64,000 nt of DNA from Acinetobacter sp. NCu2D-2. Lineage in GTDB: Bacteria > Pseudomonadota > Gammaproteobacteria > Pseudomonadales > Moraxellaceae. This document shows, one piece after another, positions 8,197 through 16,605 of the stretch (positions within the stretch are counted from its first letter, which is position 1; each line of letters starts with the position of its first letter). Under the pieces are notes generated by a model. That model worked only from the letters and a program-made list of their open reading frames with translations. It had not been told where the DNA came from and did no database searches. Made by a program: the position numbers and the translations under genes. The DNA lies in assembly GCF_001647675.1 (NCBI RefSeq), contig NZ_CP015594.1, forward strand, positions 1,550,001 through 1,614,000, in the 5' to 3' direction.

Positions 8197-9858
8197 TTAT
8201 ACATCGTTGACATTGGCAAACTGAACATTCCTCGGACAATACAGATGGTAAATCTCAAGATTAGCAACTGCATCCGTTCCACCATGACTTAGCTTCACAA
8301 TATGACGGCTGTGCCATGGTGTATCTTTGGTGACTGGTTTAAGACAGGCGCAGCAGCGACCACCTTGTTTTAGCCACACCCGATACAGCTTGGCTCGCCC
8401 CTTTGCGGAGACCAGCATTCTTTTACCCCATCGGGATTCGAAGTACTCATCCCATGCGGGGTCATGAGGGTTAGCAGCAGCCTTGATCTTGATATGTCGC
8501 ACAATTGGCGTGTCCGAGGCAGACACTAATGTGTATTGTCGCTTCCGACCATCGGCGGACTGTTCATCACATGAGAACACCCATCGACGCGCTCCTTGTA
8601 CTTTGAAATACCGATCTTTGACCCATCGGAGTGTCTTGCGAGGGTGGCGACGTACAGCCCATCGCCAGAGCATTTCCCACACTGCGTTGTCTACCTGGTT
8701 GAAAACCTTCTTGGCAACGACATGACTATGATAGTTGGCCCAACCCCTTAGAGTCGGGTTGAGCAAACCGATCAAAGTGGCCTGTCGTGTCGCTTTGTTT
8801 GCATTGATTAATGCTCGCAGCTTGTCAAGGTGAGCGCTGATGTTTGCCTTTGACGGCTTGATCAGTAGCTTGCCGTTGTACTTACGTACGTTCCAGCCAA
8901 GAAAATCGAACCCGTTCCCTATGTGCGTGATTTTGGTCTTTTCCTGAGAGAGCACGAGACCGCGCTGCGCCAGAAATTCAACCACGGCAGGACGAACTTC
9001 ATTTTCGAGCCACTCTTTAGAATACCCCGTGATGATGAAATCATCCGCATACCGTACCAGTTGCAGCTTTTTGCCTGTCCATTTGGCGTTAGAGAACCTC
9101 TTAGCCAGCATCGTTTCCAGTCCGTCCAAGGTCATGTTGGCCAGCACCGGGGAGATAATACCTCCTTGCGGTGTTCCGGAAAGACTGGGAAACAGCTTGC
9201 TTTGGTAGACGTAACCGGCTTTGAGCCATTTCCGTAGAATCACCTTGTCCATTGGGAGGTTGGCGATCATCCAGTCATGGCTGATATTGTCGAAACAGCC
9301 TTGAATGTCACCCTCTAGCACCCACTCCGCACTTACTTTTCTTGACAGCACACCAAAGCACTGTGCTGCAGCATCCGCGGTTGAGCGTTGCGGTCTGAAC
9401 CCATAAGAGTTCCGATCAGCGATGGTCTCCGCGATGGGTTCCAAAGCCAGCAGATGGAGCGCCTGCATGGCCCGGCATTTCATCGTGGGTATCCCGAGAG
9501 GTCTCATCTTGCCATTTTTCTTCGGAATAAGGACTCTCCGAAGCGGAAGGGGCGTGTAACCTCGCCTCTTCAACGACATCATCGCACCGGTCTTGGCCTT
9601 GGGTGTATTCCAAGTCACCTTGTCGACCCCAGCCGTGTTTTTGCCTTTGTTTTCAGACACTCGTTTGACGGCCAATGCTTTGCCACTAAACGAGTGAGTC
9701 AGCAGCCATTGCAAAGCTTTCGCCTTGTTATGCCTGCCGTCTTGTACCGCCTTCACAATACGCGCTTGCAGCCCTCTGACATGACGCTGTACAGCAATCC
9801 AATCGATGCTGTCCCACGATGTGCTGGAAGGTGCACACGCTGATACTGCTGCATTCAT
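8197..9858 (-). CDS. ltrA: Group II intron-encoded reverse transcriptase/maturase (LtrA-like)
   Basis: 553 residues from ATG 9858, which has GGAGGGAG upstream; an open frame extends further 5' but without a better site. Domains in order: RT-0 region (~15-95); fingers-palm with LIPKKNGKMRPLGIPT, LEGDIQGCFDNISHD and the catalytic RYADDF (~269-274); a maturase/thumb X domain (about 340-430, GLLNPTLRGWANYHSH); DNA-binding segment; and a C-terminal HNH-type endonuclease with Cys/His ligands (RCCACLKPV, WHSRHIVKLSHGG, YHLYCPRNV). All motifs are intact, so splicing and retrohoming competence is plausible. It lies in intron domain IV. Confidence 0.95.
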   Translation of the reverse strand: MNAAVSACAPSSTSWDSIDWIAVQRHVRGLQARIVKAVQDGRHNKAKALQWLLTHSFSGKALAVKRVSENKGKNTAGVDKVTWNTPKAKTGAMMSLKRRGYTPLPLRRVLIPKKNGKMRPLGIPTMKCRAMQALHLLALEPIAETIADRNSYGFRPQRSTADAAAQCFGVLSRKVSAEWVLEGDIQGCFDNISHDWMIANLPMDKVILRKWLKAGYVYQSKLFPSLSGTPQGGIISPVLANMTLDGLETMLAKRFSNAKWTGKKLQLVRYADDFIITGYSKEWLENEVRPAVVEFLAQRGLVLSQEKTKITHIGNGFDFLGWNVRKYNGKLLIKPSKANISAHLDKLRALINANKATRQATLIGLLNPTLRGWANYHSHVVAKKVFNQVDNAVWEMLWRWAVRRHPRKTLRWVKDRYFKVQGARRWVFSCDEQSADGRKRQYTLVSASDTPIVRHIKIKAAANPHDPAWDEYFESRWGKRMLVSAKGRAKLYRVWLKQGGRCCACLKPVTKDTPWHSRHIVKLSHGGTDAVANLEIYHLYCPRNVQFANVNDV

Positions 9859-10433
9859 TTGCTCTCCCTCCATTAAAAGGGTTCTACACACTCTCTTGTG
9901 ATGAGAGACCATAAGGACGTCAGCCCGCTTTCGCGTGGGGTAATGTTTCAACCTCTATCCAACCCATTACAGACTGGCATTCGCTTTTTCCTCGTTCCTT
10001 CGCCCGCATCACCATGGGCAGTTTTTGCAAACTGCTTTCCCAATGGGAGTAATACGGGATTTCCACGTTCCGCTTACTGAAGTACATCGGCTTAGGTGCC
10101 TGCTATCGACCGGGAGGCGTATGGGTCACGAATGCGTAGTCGAAAGACGCAATTCCCACCTCCATTACCGTTTTGGTTCGAGCGTATCAGCCATTTCCGC
10201 TCGTTCAACTTAACGATCGTTACGCAGATTCACATGTGTTCACCATACCGATTATCTAGCCCTTGTCCGGCTATGGCTGCCAGAAGGGTACGCCTCTCAC
10301 GATTGATACCCCACACCTTGCGGTGCCTCGTTACATTGTCGAAGGCGCTCTTTATTCAGCCTTCTAGATTCACCCGGTGACACGGGTGGTTCCCGCAGGG
10401 GGAACAACTTCATTAAGCGACTTCGTGTCGCAC
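9859..10433 (-). ncRNA. Group II intron 5' ribozyme region (domains I-IV start)
   Basis: 575 nt between the intron 5' end (GTGCGACACGAAG) and the maturase start. It contains many short complementary segments and no convincing ORF of its own, as expected for domains I-III. Individual domains were not folded. Confidence 0.75.
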
Positions 10434-11053
10434 CTCGACCCAATTATTGCAAATCGGTAGATTGCCATCATCCAAATAGCGGCTTAAAGCTGGCCAACGC
10501 TTCAGAGTGTAATTGATGGCCTTGGCGGTGGGAGAACTCGATGGCACCGTCAGATGATGTTGGTTGAGCCATTCATATAGTTGTTGCATCACTGGTTGAC
10601 TATGCTGTTGTCGGTATTCGCGGCGGTCTTCCGCTGTACCATCGGTCTTTTTCCTGAGTTCTGCTTCTATCGCATACAGTTTCTGAATCAGCACCAATGC
10701 CTGTTCAGCGACCTGACTTTTCCCGGTCACATGCAGTTCATGGAATTTACGACGTGCATGGGCCATGCAGCCCACCTCTATGACCTGGCCTGATTTAAAG
10801 CGTGCTTTATAACCACTGTAATCATCACAGACCAGATGGCCCTGCCAGCCTTTCAAGAACTCTGCAGCATGCTGGCCTGAACGACTATCCTGAAAGTCAT
10901 AGATCACTGCCTGAACTGGATTGTACTGTGTAGTGGCATAGGCCCAGACATAACCTTTCTTCGGTTTTTTATCATTCTCACCCATCCGCATGATGGTGAC
11001 CGGTGTTTCATCTGCATGCAGCACCTGCTGTTGTAGTACCACCTCTTTTAAGG
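10434..11053 (-). pseudogene. IS66 copy A tnpC, middle part
   Basis: Codes for the catalytic core from VVLQQQVLHADETPVT through VCDDYSGYKARF to CNNWVE. The last codon is the predicted catalytic Glu of the DDE triad; the intron begins right after it. Upstream it is cut by the IS4-family element, with TSD cttttaagg at 11045-11053. Next to the catalytic site copy A has CNNW where copy B has DNNW. Confidence 0.92.
11045..11053. repeat. 9-bp target-site duplication of the IS4-family element, left
   Basis: CTTTTAAGG, repeated at 12424-12432. Nine bp is typical of the IS50-like part of the IS4 family. Confidence 0.92.
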
Positions 11054-11075
11054 CATAGGTATCTACACAATTTCC

Positions 11076-12404
11076 ATGTTTTGCGTTAAATTGAAGAGCA
11101 TGCTCTTCAATTTTAACATCTCTCGCTTAGATCAGCGCCTTGTCAAACGTTACAACAACCTTGTTCAACTCAATATGAATCCTCTTGCTTCACTTGCTCC
11201 TGCAATCAAAGATATTGCCTCTGCTCAAAAAAATAGTTTCGCAACGACGCAAGCTGTATGGCGGTTTTTAAATAATGATAAAATCTCATTTAAACAATTA
11301 AATGAACCTATTCAAAAACTTGCTTGTGATCAGATTAAGACATCGCTGCATCGTTATGCTTTAGTTATTCATGATTGGTCACAAATCCAATATGTGACAC
11401 ATCGTAATAAAACCCAAAAACTCCAAAGGACACATCAGTACGACTCAGGCTATGAATTACAAACGAGCTTACTTGTTGATGCTGCTTCTGGACTTCCTGT
11501 TGCTCCATTAGCTCAGACCCTTTCTAGTGCTTCAGGTTGCTATTCGACATTCAATGAGCAACAGACCGAACGTAAAACCCATTTAGACTCCCTTTCTGAA
11601 CAAATTCAAAAAGTTGAACAGTTTCCTCTTGATAAAACCTGCGTACATATTATTGATCGTGAAGGAGATTCCATTGCTCATCTCAGGGAATTAAGCAGTC
11701 ATGGTTTTCAATGGCTTATTCGAGCAAAGGAAGGAAATCGGATTGAGCATCAGGGTGAAATATGTAAAGTTGGAGAAGTTGCTGAACGTATCGAAATACA
11801 GCAAGTGAAACCCATTTCTTATAAGGGTAATCAACATATGCTTTATGTTGGAGAAACCAATGTTCGGCTTACCCGTGCTGCAAAATCAAATAAAAAAGAT
11901 TGTTTAGGTCAAAGAGTTACTCCTCAGAAAGGTGCTGCAATTGAGGCTAGACTGATTATTGCGGTGGTTAAAGATATTAATGAAAAGACAGTTGCAAGAT
12001 GGTCATTGATCAGTAATGTACCAACTGAGATTACCGCAGTAGAACTGACGACTTGGTATTACTGGCGTTGGTCAATCGAATGTTATTTCAAACTTCTCAA
12101 GCAAGCAGGCCATGATATTGAGTCATGGCTTCAGACTACGCCAGAAGCGATTTTAAGGCGTTTGCTAATCAGTTGTATGGCTTGTGTGTTGACGTGGAGA
12201 GTACAGCGCTGTACAGATGAACAAAATCAGAAAGTCCGTGCATTTTTGACTAGACTTTCAGGTAGACAACAGAAAAGAGGCAAGGTAGAGAGTGCGCCTG
12301 CCATATTGGCAGGACTCTCGATTTTACTAAATACTCTTCAACTGCTCTCAGAATATTCAATAGATGAACTGAATGAAATCGCAACTATTGCACTAGGTAC
12401 CTAA
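11076..12404 (+). CDS. IS4-family (YREK) transposase
   Basis: 442 residues from the first ATG. DDE residues: Asp in VIHDWSQIQY, Asp in HIIDREGDS, and Glu within YYWRWSIECYFKLLK, which fits the IS4-family signature Y-(2)-R-(3)-E-(6)-K exactly. The architecture resembles the IS50/Tn5 group. ATG 11100 (Met9) is a plausible alternative start: GAAGAG precedes it closely, and it lies at the centre of a 26-bp palindrome. The ORF ends 19 bp before the right end of the element. Confidence 0.94.
   Translation: MFCVKLKSMLFNFNISRLDQRLVKRYNNLVQLNMNPLASLAPAIKDIASAQKNSFATTQAVWRFLNNDKISFKQLNEPIQKLACDQIKTSLHRYALVIHDWSQIQYVTHRNKTQKLQRTHQYDSGYELQTSLLVDAASGLPVAPLAQTLSSASGCYSTFNEQQTERKTHLDSLSEQIQKVEQFPLDKTCVHIIDREGDSIAHLRELSSHGFQWLIRAKEGNRIEHQGEICKVGEVAERIEIQQVKPISYKGNQHMLYVGETNVRLTRAAKSNKKDCLGQRVTPQKGAAIEARLIIAVVKDINEKTVARWSLISNVPTEITAVELTTWYYWRWSIECYFKLLKQAGHDIESWLQTTPEAILRRLLISCMACVLTWRVQRCTDEQNQKVRAFLTRLSGRQQKRGKVESAPAILAGLSILLNTLQLLSEYSIDELNEIATIALGT
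11088..11113. promoter_or_regulatory. 26-bp perfect palindrome over the IS4 transposase start
   Basis: The left half AAATTGAAGAGCA and right half TGCTCTTCAATTT are perfectly complementary. The centre is an ATG (11100-11102) in the transposase frame, with its Shine-Dalgarno-like GAAGAG in the left arm. In mRNA transcribed from outside, the hairpin would bury this start. It could alternatively be a protein-binding operator. Confidence 0.7.
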
Positions 12405-12423
12405 AGATGTGTAGATACCTATG

Positions 12424-12432
12424 CTTTTAAGG
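12424..12432. repeat. 9-bp target-site duplication of the IS4-family element, right
   Basis: CTTTTAAGG, matches 11045-11053. Confidence 0.92.
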
Positions 12433-13234
12433 CATTGGCCAGAGGTTCCAGTTCTACACCGCAGCGACCTATCCAGTCAGATAAAGTTGATCTAGAAAGT
12501 TCGATTCCCGCCCGCTGATAGATCAGACGTTGACGGTACAGCGGCAAATGATCGGCATATTTCGATACCAACACATGGCTGAGCAGTTCAGGTGAAGCAA
12601 TGCCTTTATCAATCACATAGGCGGGCATCGCTTGCTGAGTCAGGGTGTCACACTGATCACAGACCCATTTACCACGCACATGCTGTTCCTTATAGAACTG
12701 TGCCGGTCTGAAATGCAGTTTTTCACTGACATCTTCGCCGATACGACGGAGTTGGCAGCCACAAGCGCATTGGGTTGATGCAGGTTCATGCTCAATACGG
12801 ATGGTGTGTAGATGATCTGGCAGTGGTCGACGTTTAGGTTTATTGGTTTTGGCTTTCTGTGTCGCTGCATCGGTTTTGTCTGCATTTAGCCGTTCCAGTT
12901 CTAGATCAACCGCGGCAATATCTTCTTCAACCGCTTCATCCCAGAGATGGATTTGTTTTGCGGTGAGATGTTCGTTTTTACTGCCGAATTTGTGCTGTTT
13001 AAACAGCGCCAGTTCATGCTCGTATTTTTGATTGAGAATGGAAAGATGTTGAACTTGAGCATCTAATTGCTGATTGGTGACTTCAAGATGCTGAACTTTG
13101 GTATCTAATTGTTGGTTTGATTTTTCTAATTCTTGATTTGATTGTGCCAGAGACTGATGCTGCATTGCCAACTGCCGGGTGAATTCCAGCAGTTGTTCAT
13201 GGGTCAGTTGGCTTAAGTCAGGCAGCGTATTCAT
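12424..13234 (-). pseudogene. IS66 copy A tnpC, 5' part
   Basis: Starts at ATG 13234 (MNTLPDLSQL) and runs to the IS4 insertion after LEPLANALK. It includes the leucine-zipper coiled coil (~20-75), the Cys-rich zinc-finger region (TQCACGCQLRRIG, CDQCDTL) and the start of the transposase core. The coiled coil is 21 residues longer than in copy B, exactly three heptads (added units around KVQHLEVTNQQLDAQ). With the insertions removed copy A TnpC would be 548 residues. Confidence 0.92.
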
Positions 13235-13308
13235 GACCGCAGTATGCCTGAGGTCATGAGAAGAATGAAATAGAACGTTTGGAGAATAGCAGAATGGAAC
13301 AGCCTGGT

Positions 13309-13644
13309 TTAAAGCATCGTCACCACCTGCTGTCGTCCAATGCGCTGCCAGGGCAAACCTTGGATCAGTGCCTGTAACTGTTCCGGGCTGAGGGCCACGG
13401 TTTCACCTTGGTGAACTTGAGCCCAGTGAAATTTGCCCTGTTCCAGCCGCCGGGCACACAGCCAGATGCCCAATCCATCATGTACCAGTACTTTCATGCG
13501 ATGGCCACGTTTATTACAGAACAGGTAAGCACAATGCGGTTTGATGTAGCCAAAGGCTCTCACCACCTGAGCCATGGTCGTATCCATACCTGCACGCATG
13601 TCCATGGGCTGAGTAGACAACCAGATTTCATCAATGCGGATCAT
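13309..13644 (-). CDS. tnpB: IS66 copy A TnpB (IS66 Orf2)
   Basis: 111 residues from ATG 13644 (MIRIDEIWLSTQPMDMRAG), ending VVTML. It is intact and nearly identical to copy B TnpB. The start overlaps the tnpA stop as ATGA, so translation is coupled. TnpB is an accessory protein required for IS66-type transposition; its biochemical role is not settled. Confidence 0.94.
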   Translation of the reverse strand: MIRIDEIWLSTQPMDMRAGMDTTMAQVVRAFGYIKPHCAYLFCNKRGHRMKVLVHDGLGIWLCARRLEQGKFHWAQVHQGETVALSPEQLQALIQGLPWQRIGRQQVVTML

Positions 13645-13913
13645 GTTGCAAGTGCCTTGAGTAATTCTGCTAAAGCAGATATTTCTGATACTTGCCATTT
13701 CAAGCCAATTTCTACTTTTGAGTGGGGTAAAGTAATTTGAACCGTTAACATGTCAGTAGGAGTAGGATCTAATGGTGCAGAGCAAGATAAGGCAATAAAT
13801 GCAGGTTTATTCGGTAGTGGTGAGCGATCATTCCCTGGCTTACCATCAATTAAGCGAATCCATTTGGATACAAGATTTGTATTCAATCCATGTTGCAAAG
13901 CGACCGAAGCAAT
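13641..13913 (-). pseudogene. IS66 copy A tnpA, 3' part
   Basis: The C-terminal 90 residues of TnpA (from VALQHGLNTNLVSKW to LLKALAT). The gene is cut by insertion of IS66 copy B; its 5' part is at 16413-16523. The sum, 384 bp, equals the intact copy B tnpA. Confidence 0.92.
13906..13913. repeat. 8-bp target-site duplication of IS66 copy B, left
   Basis: GAAGCAAT, repeated at 16405-16412. Confidence 0.93.
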
Positions 13914-13944
13914 GTAAGCGTCCGCTGAACCCCATGCCTATTTT

Positions 13945-15528
13945 TTAATTTGAGTTGGATTTCCAGCGATGTGGCAGTAATTCTTCTATTTGGGTCGCTT
14001 TATGCGTCGGCAGCCTTTTCAGCACATCACTGAGATAGGCATACGGATCCAACCCATTCAGCTTTGCTGACTGGATTAAAGTCATGATATTTGCCGCTCG
14101 CTGTCCACTGCGCAGCGAACCTGCAAACAACCAGTTCTTACGGCCCAATGCCCAGGGACGCATTGAGTTCTCTGCCCAGTTATTGTCAATGGGTAGATTG
14201 CCATCATCCAGATAGCGGCTTAAGGCTGGCCAACGTTTTAGGCTGTAATTGATCGCCCGGGCGGTTGGAGAACTCGATGGCACCGTCAGCTGATGTTGGT
14301 TGAGCCATTCATATAGTTGTTGCATGACCGGTTGACTATGCTGTTGTCGGTATTCGCAGCGGGCTTCCGCTGTACCATCCGTCTTTTTTCTTAATTCTGC
14401 TTCTATCGCATATAATTTCTGAATCAGCACTAATGCCTGTTCAGCGACCTGACTTTTCTTGGTCACATGTAGTTCATGGAATTTACGACGTGCATGTGCC
14501 ATGCAGCCCACCTCAATGACCTGACCTGATCTAAAGCGTGCTTTATAACCACTGTAATCATCACAGACCAAATGACCCTGCCAGCCTTTCAGGAAGTCTT
14601 CAGCATGCTGGCCAGAACGGCTATCTTGAAAGTCATAGATCACTGCCTGAACTGGATTGTACTGTGTGCTGGCATAGGCCCAGACATAACCTTTTTTGGG
14701 CTTTTTCTCATTTTCACCCATCTGCATGACCGTCACCGGTGTTTCATCTGCATGGATCACCTGCTGTTGCAGTACCACCTGTTTTAAGGCATTGGCCAGA
14801 GGTTCCAGTTCCACCCCACAGCGGCCAATCCAGTCAGATAACGTTGATCTAGACAGATCAACACCTGCGCGTAGAAAGATTTGACGTTGACGGTACAAAG
14901 GCAAATGATCGGCATACTTTGACACCAGCACATGGCTAAGCAATTCAGGTGAAGCAATGCCTTTATCAATCACATAGGCGGGCATCGCTTGCTGAGTCAG
15001 GGTGTCACACTGATCACAGACCCATTTGCCACGCACATGCTGTTCCTTATAGAACTGTGCCGGTCTGAAATGCAGTTTTTCACTGACATCTTCGCCGATA
15101 CGACGTAACTGGCAGCCACAACTGCATTGGGTTGATGCAGGTTCATGCTCAATACGGATGGTGTGTAGATGATCCGGCAGCAGTCGACGTTTAGGTTTGT
15201 TGACTGTGGCTTTGTGTGTCGCTGCATCGGTTTTATCTGCATTTAATCGTTCTAATTCCTGATCAACGGCTGCGATATCTTCTTCGACCGCTTCGTCCCA
15301 TAGATGGATTTGTTTTGCTGTGAGATGTTCGTTTTTACTGCTGAATTTATGCTTTTTAAACAGCGCCAGTTCATGCTCGTATTTTTGAGTGAGAACAGAG
15401 AGGTGTTGAACTTTGGCATCCAATTCTTGATTTGATTGCGCCAGAGACTGATGCTGCAGAGCCAACTGTCTGGTGAATTCCAGTAGTTGTTCATGGGTCA
15501 GTTGGCTTAAGTCAGGCAGCGTATTCAT
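13945..15528 (-). CDS. tnpC: IS66 copy B TnpC transposase
   Basis: 527 residues from ATG 15528 (MNTLPDLSQL). N-terminal coiled coil, then a zinc-finger segment (CSCGCQLRRIG, CDQCDTLTQQ), then a DDE core: HADETPVTVM, VCDDYSGYKARF and DNNWAENSMRPWALGRKNW. The C-terminus carries the IS66 tail domain (LNGLDPYAYLSDVLKRLP). It is intact, so it could act in trans on copy A ends. An upstream in-frame extension to 15645 lacks similarity to the family N-terminus. Confidence 0.95.
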   Translation of the reverse strand: MNTLPDLSQLTHEQLLEFTRQLALQHQSLAQSNQELDAKVQHLSVLTQKYEHELALFKKHKFSSKNEHLTAKQIHLWDEAVEEDIAAVDQELERLNADKTDAATHKATVNKPKRRLLPDHLHTIRIEHEPASTQCSCGCQLRRIGEDVSEKLHFRPAQFYKEQHVRGKWVCDQCDTLTQQAMPAYVIDKGIASPELLSHVLVSKYADHLPLYRQRQIFLRAGVDLSRSTLSDWIGRCGVELEPLANALKQVVLQQQVIHADETPVTVMQMGENEKKPKKGYVWAYASTQYNPVQAVIYDFQDSRSGQHAEDFLKGWQGHLVCDDYSGYKARFRSGQVIEVGCMAHARRKFHELHVTKKSQVAEQALVLIQKLYAIEAELRKKTDGTAEARCEYRQQHSQPVMQQLYEWLNQHQLTVPSSSPTARAINYSLKRWPALSRYLDDGNLPIDNNWAENSMRPWALGRKNWLFAGSLRSGQRAANIMTLIQSAKLNGLDPYAYLSDVLKRLPTHKATQIEELLPHRWKSNSN

Positions 15529-15602
15529 GACCGCAGTATGCCTGAGGTCATGACGCAGAGGAAATAGAACGTTTGGAGGATGGCAGAATAGCCGAGCTTG
15601 GT

Positions 15603-15938
15603 TTAGAGCATCGTGACCACCTGCTGTCGTCCAATGCGCTGCCAAGGTAAACCCTGGATCAGTGCCTGTAACTGTTCCGGACTGATCGCCATGCTTTCAC
15701 CCTGGTGAACCTGCGCCCAGTGGAATTTTCCCTGTTCCAGCCGCCTGGCACACAGCCAGATGCCCAGTCCATCATGTACCAGCACTTTCATGCGATGGCC
15801 ACGTTTATTACAGAACAGGTAAGCACAATGCGGTTTAATGTAGCCAAAGGCTCTCACCACCTGAGCCATGACAGTATCCATCCCTGCTCGCATATCCAGA
15901 GGTTGGGTAGAAAGCCAGATTTCATCAATGCGGATCAT
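15603..15938 (-). CDS. tnpB: IS66 copy B TnpB (IS66 Orf2)
   Basis: 111 residues from ATG 15938, overlapping the tnpA stop by 4 bp (ATGA). Nearly identical to copy A TnpB; visible differences are clustered near the C-terminus (GESMAISPEQ versus GETVALSPEQ). Confidence 0.94.
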   Translation of the reverse strand: MIRIDEIWLSTQPLDMRAGMDTVMAQVVRAFGYIKPHCAYLFCNKRGHRMKVLVHDGLGIWLCARRLEQGKFHWAQVHQGESMAISPEQLQALIQGLPWQRIGRQQVVTML

Positions 15939-16318
15939 GTTGCAAGTGCCTTGAGTAATTCTGCTAAAGCAGATATTTCTGATACTTGCCATTTCAAGCC
16001 AATTTCTACTTTTGAGTGGGGTAAAGTAATTTGAACCGTTAACATGTCAGTAGGAGTAGGATCTAATGGTGCAGAGCAAGATAAGGCAATAAATGCAGGT
16101 TTATTCGGTAGTGGTGAGCGATCATTCCCTGGCTTACCATCAATTAAGCGAATCCATTTGGATACAAGATTTGTATTCAATCCATGTTGCAAAGCGACCG
16201 AAGCAATTGAAACGTCCGGTGCTTTACAAGCCTGAACGATCTGCTGTTTAAATTCAGCACTGTATGTTCTTCGTTTTTTCGCAAGAGATGCGATGGATGT
16301 CTGGTGATTTGTAGTCAT
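15935..16318 (-). CDS. tnpA: IS66 copy B TnpA (HTH protein)
   Basis: 127 residues. The N-terminal half (RRTYSAEFKQQIVQACKAPD ... VALQHGLNTNLVSKWIR) is the IS3/IS66 OrfA helix-turn-helix, expected to bind the element ends. First gene of the tnpABC operon. A 14-bp stem hairpin lies immediately upstream and includes the GGGGA that would act as its ribosome site. Confidence 0.94.
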   Translation of the reverse strand: MTTNHQTSIASLAKKRRTYSAEFKQQIVQACKAPDVSIASVALQHGLNTNLVSKWIRLIDGKPGNDRSPLPNKPAFIALSCSAPLDPTPTDMLTVQITLPHSKVEIGLKWQVSEISALAELLKALAT

Positions 16319-16322
16319 AAAT

Positions 16323-16356
16323 TTTAGTCCCCACTTGTTTTTAAGTGGGGACTAAA
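16323..16356 (-). promoter_or_regulatory. Hairpin upstream of IS66 copy B tnpA
   Basis: TTTAGTCCCCACTT, 6-nt loop, AAGTGGGGACTAAA: a perfect 14-bp stem ending 4 nt before the tnpA start codon in the minus orientation. The 3' arm contains GGGGA, the only Shine-Dalgarno-like sequence in position. Confidence 0.75.
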
Positions 16357-16404
16357 TTAAGGCTTATAGGATGAATTCATAAGGTGTGTTCAGCGGACGC
16401 TTAC

Positions 16405-16412
16405 GAAGCAAT
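16405..16412. repeat. 8-bp target-site duplication of IS66 copy B, right
   Basis: GAAGCAAT, matches 13906-13913. Confidence 0.93.
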
Positions 16413-16523
16413 TGAAACGTCCGGTGCTTTACAAGCCTGAACGATCTGCTGTTTAAATTCAGCACTGTATGTTCTTCGTTTTTTAGCAAGAGATGCGATG
16501 GATGTCTGGTGATTTGTAGTCAT
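16413..16523 (-). pseudogene. IS66 copy A tnpA, 5' part
   Basis: ATG 16523 begins MTTNHQTSIASLAKKRRTYS; the frame is cut by IS66 copy B. Joining it to 13641-13913 after removing copy B and one duplication gives 127 intact codons. Confidence 0.9.
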
Positions 16524-16527
16524 AAAT

Positions 16528-16561
16528 TTTAGTCCCCACTTGTTTTTAAGTGGGGACTAAA
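16528..16561 (-). promoter_or_regulatory. Hairpin upstream of IS66 copy A tnpA
   Basis: Same 14-bp perfect stem as at 16323-16356, in copy A. It is conserved with identical arms in both copies. Confidence 0.75.
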
Positions 16562-16605
16562 TTAAGGCTTATAGGATGAATTCATAAGGTGTGTTCAGCG
16601 GACGC

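Larger units (their letters stand above)
8090..10433 (-). mobile_element. Group II intron inserted in IS66 tnpC
   Basis: 2344 bp on the same strand as tnpC. The 5' end is GTGCG (10433 downward), as required for group II introns. The 3' end is ...CTACCCGAC (AY). It encodes an LtrA-like protein and has a 34-nt domain V. The 5' exon ends GTCGAG and the 3' exon starts AACCAG; joining them restores the tnpC frame with no gained or lost codon. A candidate EBS1, TTCGAC in the intron RNA (complement of 10139-10144, ~290 nt in), can pair with exon GTCGAG with one G-U pair. It is visibly richer in GC than the surrounding chromosome. Confidence 0.93.
11054..12423 (+). mobile_element. IS4-family insertion sequence inside IS66 tnpC
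   Basis: 1370 bp with perfect 16-bp terminal inverted repeats: CATAGGTATCTACACA at the left and its complement at 12408-12423, flanked by 9-bp CTTTTAAGG duplications. One transposase gene fills it, transcribed opposite to the host IS66 genes. Intact ends and ORF suggest a functional and fairly recent insertion. Confidence 0.93.
13914..16404 (-). mobile_element. IS66-family element copy B, intact
   Basis: 2491 bp bounded by GTAAGCGTCCGCTGAAC and its inverted copy, flanked by GAAGCAAT duplications. It carries complete tnpA, tnpB and tnpC on the minus strand, so it appears autonomous. It is inserted into tnpA of the closely related copy A, so insertion did not respect any immunity against a resident relative. 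Confidence 0.95.

Noticed and set aside
9388..9843. Open frame on the plus strand opposite the maturase
   Set aside because: It is antisense to a well-conserved reverse transcriptase, with no ribosome site and no recognisable domain.
10096..10380. Open frame in the intron 5' region
   Set aside because: Lies in the ribozyme domain I-III region, wrong strand for the intron, no family match and unlikely composition.
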